DNA of 64,000 nt from Microbacterium sp. CFH 31415 (GTDB lineage Bacteria > Actinomycetota > Actinomycetes > Actinomycetales > Microbacteriaceae). The position numbers and the translations under genes were made by a program. The first letter of the stretch is position 1. Every line of letters begins with the position of its first letter. The stretch is taken from contig NZ_JAKYXC010000001.1 in assembly GCF_022538185.1 (NCBI RefSeq), positions 117,467 to 181,466 of the forward strand, in the 5' to 3' direction. Of the stretch, positions 27,231-35,698 are shown piece after piece. Under the pieces are notes generated by a model that worked only from the letters and a program-made list of their open reading frames with translations, was not told where the DNA came from and did not search any database.

Positions 27231-28688
27231 CTATGGGACGAGGCGCGCAAGAAGCTCATCGACCTCGATCGAGCCCACACCGATGCGCGAGTCCCCGATG
27301 CCGATCGGGATCCAGATCAGGTCGTCCTTGATGAGCCCGCCGCAGGAGTACACGACGTTCGGCGTATAGCCGTCGCGGCGCTCGTCGAGCGGCTGCAGGA
27401 TCGGTGTCGCCGTCCGTCCGAGGACGATCGTCGGATCGTCCCGGTCCAGAAGGAGCGCTCCGAGAGAGTAGGTGCGCATCGGGCCGACGCCGTGCGTCAG
27501 GACGATCCAGCCGTGGGAGGTCTCGAGCGGCGGTCCGCAGTTGCCCGTCTGCACCATCTCCCAGGGCTGCTCCGGTGCGTGGATCTTGTCGAGCTGGTCC
27601 CAGATCACGCCGTCCTGCGACTGCGCCAGTGAGATGCTCTCACCGCCGGTTCGGCTCAGGGCGAGATACCTGCCACCCACGGGGCGCGGGAAGAGCGCCA
27701 TCCCCTTGTCCTGGGCGGCCCCGCCGGTCAGGCGATGGATGTCGAATTCACGCAGATCGTCGGTGACGATCAAACGAAGTGCGATGTCGCGACCGTCGTA
27801 CGCGGTGTACGTCCCGCGGTACTGCGTGGCGCCGGTGAGGTCGGTGAATCGCACAAGCCGTGCGTCCTCCATACCGTGACGTTCCTCGGCCGTCACGGGC
27901 GTGAGCACGCGTTGACTGAGCGCGGTCTCGGGAGCGAACGCGGCGCGATAAGCGGCGTTCCTCAGCTCGCGCAGCGCCTCGATCTGCCGAGCGCTGTCCG
28001 CCCGCCTCGTCAGCGCGCTGGGCAGGCGGGCGATCGACGCCTCGAGGTCGGAGATCGTGAATCGCTCCGGAAGAGCCTGCACCACGCTCTGCGAGATCTC
28101 AGTGGCGATGCCTTCCTCCTCCGCCGCTGCACGGAAATGTGCGATGCTCCACTCCGCTTCTCGGATCCGCGCTCGCCAGAGCGGCCTCTCACGCTCCTGG
28201 AACACCCAGTTCCGGCCCGGACCGATGATCGCTTCGGCGAATTCGATGCAGGAGCGGTGCCCTTCCCCGATCGACCTGAGGGTGAGAGCGACGCGCAGCT
28301 GACCGGGATCCAGGCCTGTCTGGTCGGGGTGCTCGACCGCACTGGGGTTGCACAGCGCAGCACCCTCCACCGCATACTCGGAGGTGAAAGCGGCGCCGAG
28401 CACCAGCCGTCGCGCGACGCTGATCTCGACCGATTCCGGTAGACGCGAACTCACGATGTCGGCGTTGCTCAGGAACACATTGCGGACATCGGGATGCCGG
28501 GAGCCGAAGTCGCGGGCGAGCTCGGCGGCGAGCTCGTCTGCCTCGCCGGTGGTCATCGCCATCACGCGCGCGGTGATCTCGGCAGCGCGAGAGCGGTGGG
28601 CGGACCACTCCTCGCCCGGAAGGAACAGCTGCGCGATCACTCGTTCAGGCTGAGCCGCAAGTTCCGCCGCATGCACACGAACGGTCAT
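27231..28688 (-). CDS. Glycoside hydrolase family 130 protein (mannoside phosphorylase-like)
   Basis: 485 residues. Residues ~1-190 form a helical N-terminal extension; the remainder is the five-bladed beta-propeller of GH130, with MEDARLVRFTDLTGATQYRGTYTAYDGRDIALRL in the substrate-binding blade and GPPLETSHGWIVLTHGVGPMRTYSLGALLLD near the end. GH130 enzymes phosphorolyse or hydrolyse beta-linked mannosides. Its ATG overlaps the upstream stop by 4 bp; last gene of a five-gene operon with two glycosyltransferases, so it may process the glycan they make. Exact linkage cannot be told from sequence. Confidence 0.82.
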   Translation of the reverse strand: MTVRVHAAELAAQPERVIAQLFLPGEEWSAHRSRAAEITARVMAMTTGEADELAAELARDFGSRHPDVRNVFLSNADIVSSRLPESVEISVARRLVLGAAFTSEYAVEGAALCNPSAVEHPDQTGLDPGQLRVALTLRSIGEGHRSCIEFAEAIIGPGRNWVFQERERPLWRARIREAEWSIAHFRAAAEEEGIATEISQSVVQALPERFTISDLEASIARLPSALTRRADSARQIEALRELRNAAYRAAFAPETALSQRVLTPVTAEERHGMEDARLVRFTDLTGATQYRGTYTAYDGRDIALRLIVTDDLREFDIHRLTGGAAQDKGMALFPRPVGGRYLALSRTGGESISLAQSQDGVIWDQLDKIHAPEQPWEMVQTGNCGPPLETSHGWIVLTHGVGPMRTYSLGALLLDRDDPTIVLGRTATPILQPLDERRDGYTPNVVYSCGGLIKDDLIWIPIGIGDSRIGVGSIEVDELLARLVP

Positions 28689-29698
28689 CGCCCGTCCCCC
28701 TCGCGGTGTCGGAGTGCCTGCTGGTAGGTGCTCAGTGCGGCCAAGGTCGATTCCGCCCCGCGATTCTCGTTTCGCCCACCCGGTTCGAGCCCGTCGAAAC
28801 CGGCGCCGGTCTGGTCATCGAACATGATCACTCCGGCGTCGTTGAGACCAGTGAACCAGCGCCACGCCATCGCAATGGGGGGTAGCCACGCGCTGCTGCC
28901 CGTCACCGCGTAGGCACGAGCGCACGCGTCCGCGAATGCGGCGAGCTCGATGGGCTGCTGATCGAAGAATGGCCCCACGTCGCCCGGCCCGCGCCCACCC
29001 GTCCCGGTCACGGAGAATCGGTCGTGCGACGTCTCCACGGATAGCAGGAACTCGAGCATCCGCAGGCCCCTCGCCGTGGCATCCGCATCATCGACGGCCT
29101 GCCCCGCAGCCATAAGTGCTTCCGCAATGGAGGCGTTTCCGTAGGTGAGCCGGCGTTCGGGCCAGATCCACGCAGGATCGTCCGGCACGGGGACGGCGGC
29201 CACGAACTCTCGCAGCAGGGTGCGGGCGATGTGATCATCCGAACGCACCCGCACGATCTCAGCGGCTCCGAGCGCTGCGAAGGCCAGGGTTCGCAGGCTC
29301 GTCGACCGCTGGCGCGCGGCGATGCGGAAAGTCCGCAGCGCCCGAGTCCGTGTCCAGGGATCGCCCCTCTGGGCGGCGACCGTGCCGAGCGCCCACAGCA
29401 GCCGTCCCCACCAGTCGCCCATGGTCGGCGCGTCGGACCAGTCCCCGGTGGCGCTCATGCGATTGTGCGCGAGTCCGTCGGCGCGCACCGCCGACTCCAG
29501 GAAGCGCAGATAGATCGCGGCGAGTTTTCGGAGGTCGGCGGTCTGCTGCGGTTCGCGAGTGACCACGATCAGCGCCCGGGCCACGTCATCGACGCAGTAT
29601 CCGTGCTCACGGCGTGGCGCGTCCAGGCGGGCATGCTCGAAGATCCCGTTGTGATCCGTGAGTACGCCCAGGTGCTCATATGACGGAGCGTCCATCAT
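28685..29698 (-). CDS. (alpha/alpha)6-barrel glycan-associated protein
   Basis: 337 residues, mostly paired helices as in six-hairpin glycosidases and epimerases: EHGYCVDDVARALIV near residue 33, TMGDWWGRLLWALG (~92), ERRLTYGNASIAEALM (~180), MAWRWFTGLNDAGVIMFDDQTGAGFDGL (~285). Often annotated with glycosyltransferases because it occurs fused or next to them. Start at 29698 overlaps the GT4 stop by 4 bp and its stop overlaps the GH130 start by 4 bp, so all three are coupled. Catalytic role unproven. Confidence 0.72.
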   Translation of the reverse strand: MMDAPSYEHLGVLTDHNGIFEHARLDAPRREHGYCVDDVARALIVVTREPQQTADLRKLAAIYLRFLESAVRADGLAHNRMSATGDWSDAPTMGDWWGRLLWALGTVAAQRGDPWTRTRALRTFRIAARQRSTSLRTLAFAALGAAEIVRVRSDDHIARTLLREFVAAVPVPDDPAWIWPERRLTYGNASIAEALMAAGQAVDDADATARGLRMLEFLLSVETSHDRFSVTGTGGRGPGDVGPFFDQQPIELAAFADACARAYAVTGSSAWLPPIAMAWRWFTGLNDAGVIMFDDQTGAGFDGLEPGGRNENRGAESTLAALSTYQQALRHREGDGR

Positions 29699-30828
29699 GC
29701 TGCGCGCGCGGCGAGGAGTCTCGCGGTGAGGACGCGGTAACGGTCGGCGACTGCGGACCACGTCGTCTCGTGTGCTTCACGGAGGGCCGTCTCGCGCATG
29801 CGGTCGGCGACGGACGGGCCGGTGAGGATCTCGCGGAGCGCATTCGCGATGGAGTCCGGATGCTGGTGGCGGACGATCGTCCCGGCTCCGCCCGACAGCA
29901 GCTCCACTGCGTGGGGAAAGGGCGTGGCGACCACGGGAACGCCGGCTGCCACAGCCTCGGCGAGCACGCCGGACGTCGCCTGGTCGACCGAATCGTACGG
30001 CAGAAGCACCGCATCCGCGGAGGCGATGAGCGCGGCGAGCTGTGCGGCATCGAGATAGCGGCCGTCGAGGTGCACGGACGAATCGAGCCCCAGCTCAGCC
30101 GCGAGAGCCGTGAGCATGGTCCGGTAGTTCTCGCCCGCGTGGGCGAGAACCTTGGGGTGTGTCTGTCCGGCGACGATGTACTCGACCGGAGGCGTGACGT
30201 CCGTGAGCTCGGCCATGGCGCGGATGCCCCATTCGAGGCCCTTGCCCGGTGAGAGGAGCCCCCACGTGACGACGCGGCGGCCGCTGTGCGGCACCGACTC
30301 GCTGAGGCCCACATGCTGAACACCGTGCGGGATGACGTGGACGCGGCCGAGATCGACCGCATAGCACGCACCGAGGTTCTCGCGGGCCCGGGTGGTCATG
30401 ACGACGACCACCGAGGCGAGCCGGCATACCTCGATGAGCACCTCGCGCTGATGCGGCGTGGGGGCGACGAGGACGGTGTGGAGCACGACGATCGTCGGGA
30501 TCGTCATCGCGGCGAGCACCTCGAGAACCTGGTCCCCGTCGCGTCCGCCGAAGATCCCGTACTCATGCTGCACGATCGCAACATCGCACGCGTTCAACGT
30601 CGAGGTCGCCCGTACCGTGCTGACCCTGTCATCCGCGATCAGGTCGGTGCGCACGCGAGACCGAGCGCGGACGTCGCGCGGTGAGCGATCCTCCGGCTGG
30701 TCGAGCACCCGCACGATCGTGCCCTCCTCGTCGCCGACGAGGACCAAGGCGTCGGAGAGGGACTCGGTGAAGGTGGCCAGACCGCAGCGGGTAGGCGGAA
30801 ACGTGCTGAGGAATCCATAGCGTGTCAT
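29695..30828 (-). CDS. Glycosyltransferase, GT4-like
   Basis: 377 residues, GT-B fold. N-terminal YGFLSTFPPTRCGLATF, linker SGRRVVTWGLLSPGKGLEWGIRAM beginning the nucleotide-sugar domain, and DAVLLPYDSVDQATSGVLAEAVAAGVPVVAT in place of the usual EPFG..xxE motif. The ATG at 30828 is chosen because residues upstream show no conservation and MTRYGF begins the first strand. A 138-bp gap separates it from the first GT gene, with no clear promoter. Donor and acceptor unknown. Confidence 0.87.
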   Translation of the reverse strand: MTRYGFLSTFPPTRCGLATFTESLSDALVLVGDEEGTIVRVLDQPEDRSPRDVRARSRVRTDLIADDRVSTVRATSTLNACDVAIVQHEYGIFGGRDGDQVLEVLAAMTIPTIVVLHTVLVAPTPHQREVLIEVCRLASVVVVMTTRARENLGACYAVDLGRVHVIPHGVQHVGLSESVPHSGRRVVTWGLLSPGKGLEWGIRAMAELTDVTPPVEYIVAGQTHPKVLAHAGENYRTMLTALAAELGLDSSVHLDGRYLDAAQLAALIASADAVLLPYDSVDQATSGVLAEAVAAGVPVVATPFPHAVELLSGGAGTIVRHQHPDSIANALREILTGPSVADRMRETALREAHETTWSAVADRYRVLTARLLAARAA

Positions 30829-30966
30829 GCTGACGCTCTCTGTGGTGCCCGGGCGATACCGCTCCGGGCGATGGCGAGACGTCTGCCAACGGCATCCCTC
30901 GTGGGACCGCGCCCTCATCGCCGCAGTCCGGTTCACGCCCGAGTCCACGACCGGGCGCTGTGGTCG

Positions 30967-32007
30967 TCACCGTACGCGCCCGACCTGTACGCGCGCCCAG
31001 GGTCGCTGATTCAGCACAGAATGGTAGGCGCGCAGGTACTCGTCGACCATCCGTTCGACGCCGAATCGGGCGACGGCGCGATCGTGCACGTGACGACGGT
31101 CGAGTGACTCGACGGCCGGCAGCGCCGAGAGGGCCTCCTCGATCGAAGTCACCGCAGTGCCGGTCACCCCCTCGTCGAGGACCTCGGCCATCGACCCGCG
31201 GCGATACGCGAGAACAGGGGTGCCGCACATCATGGATTCGATGACGGAGAGCCCGAACGGCTCGTCGAACTCGGCCGGGTGGAGCAACGCGGCGGCGTAT
31301 CCGAGAACTCGCGCGCGTTCGTCGGCTCCCACATCGCCGAGGAAGGCGACGCGCTCGCCGTCCACGTGCGGTTCCACCTCGGCGTGGAAGTAGTCGGCGT
31401 CCTGAACGAGTCCGCAGATGACAAGGCGTCGACCGGCGCGCCGCGCGATCTCGATCGCCGTCGCGGTGCCCTTGTCGGGGTGGATGCGCCCGAACGACAC
31501 CAGATAGTCGTCCGGCTCGGTGACAAAGGGGAGTTCTCCCGGGTCGATCCCGTGGTGGATCGTGGCGAGATAATCCAGCTCGGGGGAGCGGTCCGCGTCA
31601 GAGATCGAGACGAACGCCGAACTCGAGGCGATGTACGCGGGCAGGATCGCTGGCCCTGAGAAGCCGTGGACGGTGGTGATCATCGGCGCCTGCCACTGCG
31701 CGGTGAGCGCCAGCGGAAGCCAATCGACGTGGTTGTGCACCAGGTCGAACTCGCCCGAGCGCTTCAGTGCGTGAGCGATGTGCAGCGCCTCCCATACCCG
31801 GCCATCCATCGACGGGTCCTGCGCGTAGCCGTGCTCCGCGACGGCTTCCAACCGGGCACCGGTGATGGAGTCACCGGTGGCGAACAACGTGACCTCGACT
31901 CCGCGGCGGACAAGGCCCTCGGTGAGAAGGCTCGTCACGCGCTCCCACGGACCGTAGCTCACCGGGGGCGTTCGCCAGGCGATGGGCCCCAGCATCGCGA
32001 CCTTCAC
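30967..32007 (-). CDS. Glycosyltransferase family 4
   Basis: 346 residues, GT-B fold. Features: MKVAMLGPIAWRTPPVSYGPWERV at the N-terminus with an acceptor-side glycine loop, VHNHVDWLPL, SFGRIHPDKGTATAIEIARRAG opening the donor domain, and the GT4 signature AEFDEPFGLSVIESMMCGTPVLAYRRG with the catalytic Glu pair. Start overlaps the MarR stop by 4 bp. Most likely transfers mannose or glucose from GDP/UDP donors onto a lipid or glycan; not provable here. Confidence 0.9.
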   Translation of the reverse strand: MKVAMLGPIAWRTPPVSYGPWERVTSLLTEGLVRRGVEVTLFATGDSITGARLEAVAEHGYAQDPSMDGRVWEALHIAHALKRSGEFDLVHNHVDWLPLALTAQWQAPMITTVHGFSGPAILPAYIASSSAFVSISDADRSPELDYLATIHHGIDPGELPFVTEPDDYLVSFGRIHPDKGTATAIEIARRAGRRLVICGLVQDADYFHAEVEPHVDGERVAFLGDVGADERARVLGYAAALLHPAEFDEPFGLSVIESMMCGTPVLAYRRGSMAEVLDEGVTGTAVTSIEEALSALPAVESLDRRHVHDRAVARFGVERMVDEYLRAYHSVLNQRPWARVQVGRVR

Positions 32008-32495
32008 CGGAGCACTCGCGCTGACGCCATCTGGTCCGCACGGGTGATCGTGACCAGGACCTCCTCCAGGAAGCCGGCGACGACGTGCGCATCGCTGAGG
32101 GTCAGACGGGCGTCGACGGCGCGGAGGGTGGTGGTGAGCGGGTCGAGATCGTCAGCGTTCACGGTGTCGCCGACCACGCGGGTGATCTTCTTGCGGCGAT
32201 CATCACCGTTCTCGGCGACCACCACGAGGCCGCGAGCCAGCAGCCGGTCGACAAGCGCGGTGCCCGACGGTGCCGCGAGATGAAGGTCGGCGGCGATCAT
32301 CGTCGCGGTCACCTCGGCTGTTGGACCGCGCTCCAGAAGGAACCGCATCGCGGCTCGGTCCGTCTCGCTCATCTCGGATGTCGGGCGTCGACGCCTCCGG
32401 ATTCGCGCATCAGCGCGTCGCACGCTCTCCAGCAGCGCCCCGACGTCCGGACGCGGCGGCTCGGCAACGCCCGTGATGGCAACCGTGTCCCACAT
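32004..32495 (-). CDS. MarR-like winged-helix regulator
   Basis: 163 residues from the ATG at 32495 (GAGG 5 nt upstream; the open frame further upstream has no domain). A winged helix-turn-helix spans ~residues 50-115 (TDRAAMRFLLERGPTAEVTATMIAADLHLAAPSGTALVDRLLARGLVV), with the basic wing NGDDRRKKITRV. First gene of the glycan operon; its stop overlaps the first GT start. It probably regulates the operon, including itself. Confidence 0.8.
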   Translation of the reverse strand: MWDTVAITGVAEPPRPDVGALLESVRRADARIRRRRRPTSEMSETDRAAMRFLLERGPTAEVTATMIAADLHLAAPSGTALVDRLLARGLVVVAENGDDRRKKITRVVGDTVNADDLDPLTTTLRAVDARLTLSDAHVVAGFLEEVLVTITRADQMASARVLR

Positions 32496-32867
32496 GTCAT
32501 CCTCTTGTCCCCGACTCCATCGAGGTACCGGATCGGAACTTCGCCTGGTGCGTCGATCGTTCTTCACCGACCAGCTCGAAGCGGGAAGGTGAGAACGGAC
32601 CCACCCCACCACACCGATGCGTCGAACTCGTAAGCCATTGACCTCCGCGGCGGCAGCGGGTAGTCGCACGCGGGTGCGCCAGAGATGAGCGACGTGACCC
32701 TCGGCGCTCGTCGACGCTCCGAGTGGCCGCGGTCAGGCTGCCGGTCTCGCATCGACGCTCCATCCGGACACGCGAGTTCGCGCCGATGTCGAAGCAAGGC
32801 GGGTACGATCACCACGAGGGCACCCGGACCCAGCGCCCGCACATTCCGATGCGAACGGCGGGAAGCG
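32496..32867. other. Divergent intergenic region, no gene
   Basis: 372 bp between the divergent MarR and GAF-ANTAR genes. It holds the MarR ribosome site (minus strand) and a TACGAT -10 box for the ANTAR gene at 32804. Open frames crossing it lack conserved residues. No clear palindrome was found. Confidence 0.6.
32804..32809 (+). promoter_or_regulatory. -10 box (TACGAT) of first GAF-ANTAR gene
   Basis: Predicts a start near 32816 and a ~52-nt leader before the ATG at 32868, which has GGGAA upstream. Confidence 0.45.
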
Positions 32868-33572
32868 ATGTCCACGACAGCCGGCGACGGACGACCACCT
32901 GATGCCTTCTCGCTCGCAGCTTCCGCACTCGCCGTCACGGGAGGCGATGATCTGTGCTCGCCCCTGCGAGCGGCAGTCGCGATGCCCGGTGCGGTCGTCT
33001 CCACGCTGGGCCCCCCGATGGGATCGCAGACGGTGTGCGCGAGCTCCAGGCTCGGCGCCAGGATCGACGAGATCCAGATCGACCTCGGGGAGGGTCCCTC
33101 GTGGGAGGCGCTTCGCACCCGGCGCCCTTTCGCGGCGGCCGATCTGCGCGTGGAAGGCGGAGCACGCTGGCCGGGAGCCTGGGCGGCGTTGCGGGAACTG
33201 GAGGTGGGATCGTTCTACGCCTTTCCCCTCTTCGTCGGGAGCGTCAGCATCGGGTCGATCGCGGTCTACTCGGCGGGCGCGCGCGATCTGTCCGACTCCG
33301 AGCTCGCGGGAATGAGTGGGCTGGCCGAGATCGTCTCGGTCGCGCTCCTGCGCCGGGCATTGGATCGTCTCGAAGGGGTCGGCGATGAGGGGCCAGGCGA
33401 GCCCTACTCGCGCCGCGAAGTCCACCAGGCGACGGGCATGATCGCGGCAAGGAACGGGATCGACGTGGACAGGGCCCTCATACTCCTCCGCGGCCACGCC
33501 TACGCGACGGGTCGCCCCGTGCGCGACGTCGCTGCGGACGTCATCGCCCGCATCCTCGACCTCGTCCTATGA
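32868..33572 (+). CDS. GAF-ANTAR transcription antitermination regulator
   Basis: 234 residues. A GAF sensor domain occupies ~residues 25-165 (TVCASSRLGARIDEIQIDLGEGPSWEALRTRRPFAAADLR), and an ANTAR RNA-binding domain the last ~55 (REVHQATGMIAARNGIDVDRALILLRGHAYATGRPVRDVAADVIARIL). ANTAR proteins bind paired hairpins in leader RNAs and block termination. Followed after 24 nt by a paralogue with its own promoter. Confidence 0.87.
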   Translation: MSTTAGDGRPPDAFSLAASALAVTGGDDLCSPLRAAVAMPGAVVSTLGPPMGSQTVCASSRLGARIDEIQIDLGEGPSWEALRTRRPFAAADLRVEGGARWPGAWAALRELEVGSFYAFPLFVGSVSIGSIAVYSAGARDLSDSELAGMSGLAEIVSVALLRRALDRLEGVGDEGPGEPYSRREVHQATGMIAARNGIDVDRALILLRGHAYATGRPVRDVAADVIARILDLVL

Positions 33573-33584
33573 CAGGACGCCGCT

Positions 33585-33590
33585 TAGGAT
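33585..33590 (+). promoter_or_regulatory. -10 box (TAGGAT) of second GAF-ANTAR gene
   Basis: TAGGAT ends 6 nt before the ATG at 33597; leaderless spacing. Confidence 0.55.
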
Positions 33591-33596
33591 GGCGGC

Positions 33597-34310
33597 ATGA
33601 CGGCGCCGACCCGCGAGCTTCAGCTGCTGGGGACCTTCGTCACCCTTGCCGACTCCCTCGTCGACGACTTCGACGTCGTCGACCTCCTCCAGCGACTCGT
33701 TGACGAGTGCATCTCGCTCTTCGACGCCGCCGCGGCCGGCATCCTCCTTCTCAATCCGGCGCATGAGCTCGAGGTGATCGTCTCGACGAGCGAGCGGAGT
33801 GAGCTCGTGGAGCTGATGCAGCTGAGAGTGGGCGCGGGCCCCTGCGTCGAGGCGGCGACGACCGGGAAGGTCGTCTCCGTCGACGACATCGATGCGATCT
33901 CCGACCGCTGGCCGGCTTTCGCGGCCGATGCCCGCGCCTCCGGATTCTCATCGATCCACGCGATTCCGTTGCGACTGCGCGACTCGACGCTCGGATCGCT
34001 GAACCTGTTGCGGGATGAACCCGGGGCGCTCAACGCGGCCGATGCTGCCGCGGCCCAGGCGCTGGCGGACATCGCCACGATCAGCATCCTGCAGCAGCGG
34101 CTGGTGGAGGAGTCCGAGCTCACGCAGGCACAGCTCCAGCGGGCGCTGGACACCCGGGTCGTGATCGAGCAGGCCAAGGGGTATCTCGCCCAACGACGCA
34201 ACATCGACATGGACGAGGCGTTCGCGCGGATCCGGAGTCATGCCCGCTCGACGCAGGCGCGAATCGGCGTCATCGCCGCCGACATCATCGCCGGCCGATT
34301 GGTCCTCTGA
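33597..34310 (+). CDS. GAF-ANTAR transcription antitermination regulator, second copy
   Basis: 237 residues with the same plan: GAF domain (~20-160; VGAGPCVEAATTGKVVSVDDI) and C-terminal ANTAR (RVVIEQAKGYLAQRRNIDMDEAFARIRSHARSTQARIGVIAADIIAGRL). The ANTAR part is closer to the classical consensus than that of its neighbour. The GAF domains differ clearly, so the two may sense different signals. No obvious dual-hairpin target was found near them. Confidence 0.88.
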   Translation: MTAPTRELQLLGTFVTLADSLVDDFDVVDLLQRLVDECISLFDAAAAGILLLNPAHELEVIVSTSERSELVELMQLRVGAGPCVEAATTGKVVSVDDIDAISDRWPAFAADARASGFSSIHAIPLRLRDSTLGSLNLLRDEPGALNAADAAAAQALADIATISILQQRLVEESELTQAQLQRALDTRVVIEQAKGYLAQRRNIDMDEAFARIRSHARSTQARIGVIAADIIAGRLVL

Positions 34311-34343
34311 CCGCGCCGGCGCGCCGCCGCTTGCCGGATCCGG

Positions 34344-35444
34344 CTAGATGGCTTGACGCTGCTGGAGCAGCGGACACTCGAACGGATCGCGCTCGCCGAG
34401 CCCCACCCTGTTGATGTAGCGGACCACGATCGCGTAGGACTGCCAGAGACCCGTCTCCGTGTACGCCACGCCGTTCTCACGGCAGTAGGCCCGGATCATC
34501 GTCGACGCTTGGCGCAGATGCGGCCGGGGCATCGACGGGAAGAGGTGGTGCTCGATCTGGTAATTTAGCCCGCCCATGGCCATGTCCAGCAGCCGGCTGC
34601 CGCGGATGTTCCGGCTCATGAGCACTTGACGGCGGAGGAAATCCACCTTCACGTCGGCCGGGACGAGCGGCATCCCCTTGTGGTTCGGAGCGAAGGCCAT
34701 GCCCATGTAGACGCCGAACAGGCCGAGCTGCACCCCGAGGAACGCGAACGCGATGCCCGGCGAGAGCACGAGGAACACGAGCGCCACGAATCCGACGATC
34801 CGTATCGAGAGGAACCCGATCTCGATCGGACGGCGATGCAGCGGCTCCCGGGAGAACACCCGCCGCACACTCGATGCGTGCAGGGAGAGTCCTTCGAGAA
34901 GCAGGATCGGGAAGAACAGCACCCCCTGGTGTGCGATCAACCAGCGCAGCGGCCCGCTGCGGCTGGCGCGCCGACGGTCCGCCTGCTCCGGTGTGAACGC
35001 GATGACGGGGAGCTCGATGTCGGGGTCGCTGCCGATCTTGTTGGGGTTGGCGTGATGCCGGGTGTGCTTGTGCTGCCACCAGCCGTAGCTCATCCCCACG
35101 AGGAGGTTTCCGATCACGAGGGTGGTCCAGTCGTTCCAGCGGCCCGAGCGGAAGATCTGCCGGTGCGCAGCATCGTGGCCGAGCATGGCGACCTGCGTGA
35201 GAACGATGGCCAACACGGCGGCCGTCACCAGCTGCCACCAGGTGTCGCCGATGAGGATGAAGGCGGTGAGCACGCCGGCAATGGCGATCGGGGCCGCGAC
35301 GAGCTTCGCCCAGTAGTAGCCGTAACGACGCCGCATGAAGCCGCTTCGGGTCACCCTCTGCGAGAGTGCCGTGTAGAGATTCGGCGCCTTCGGCGGTGCG
35401 GACCGCACGGATGCTGCGATCGATCCGGAAGGAGAGACGGCCAT
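34344..35444 (-). CDS. Membrane fatty-acid desaturase
   Basis: 366 residues, integral-membrane diiron desaturase with the three histidine boxes: HDAAH (~89), HKHTRHH (~125) and QIEHH (~300), the last with Gln in place of the first His as in front-end/linoleoyl-type enzymes. About four transmembrane helices. AGGAG lies 6 nt before the ATG. Introduces double bonds into membrane lipids, probably for cold or fluidity adaptation; regiospecificity unknown. Convergent with the second ANTAR gene. Confidence 0.92.
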   Translation of the reverse strand: MAVSPSGSIAASVRSAPPKAPNLYTALSQRVTRSGFMRRRYGYYWAKLVAAPIAIAGVLTAFILIGDTWWQLVTAAVLAIVLTQVAMLGHDAAHRQIFRSGRWNDWTTLVIGNLLVGMSYGWWQHKHTRHHANPNKIGSDPDIELPVIAFTPEQADRRRASRSGPLRWLIAHQGVLFFPILLLEGLSLHASSVRRVFSREPLHRRPIEIGFLSIRIVGFVALVFLVLSPGIAFAFLGVQLGLFGVYMGMAFAPNHKGMPLVPADVKVDFLRRQVLMSRNIRGSRLLDMAMGGLNYQIEHHLFPSMPRPHLRQASTMIRAYCRENGVAYTETGLWQSYAIVVRYINRVGLGERDPFECPLLQQRQAI

Positions 35445-35686
35445 CTCGTGCTCCTGTCATATGAAGCGCGCACAGATCGTGTCGCATCAATGACGAAGTC
35501 CGGGTCATCTGTTCTCAGAATATCCCCGTGACTCGGCGCTCCTCCGGCGTCACGGTAAACGCACAGGAAGGCGACATCGCGAACACGGGCGGGCGCAGAT
35601 GAGAGTCGCTGGATCGGCGCGGCCGGACTGGATTTCTTGGGGAGCATCGACAAAGACGTTCCCGACACGAAAGGCGCGGCCAGGCG

Positions 35687-35692
35687 GATAAT
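35687..35692 (+). promoter_or_regulatory. -10 box (GATAAT) of anchored-protein gene
   Basis: GATAAT ends 6 nt before the ATG at 35699. The rest of 35445-35698 shows only the desaturase ribosome site. Confidence 0.55.
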
Positions 35693-35698
35693 GTCCCC

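Noticed and set aside
26297..35444. Genomic island proven by the accessory region
   Set aside because: Gene content is accessory and codon bias a little weaker, but there are no mobility genes, direct repeats or sharp edges, so transfer is not claimed.
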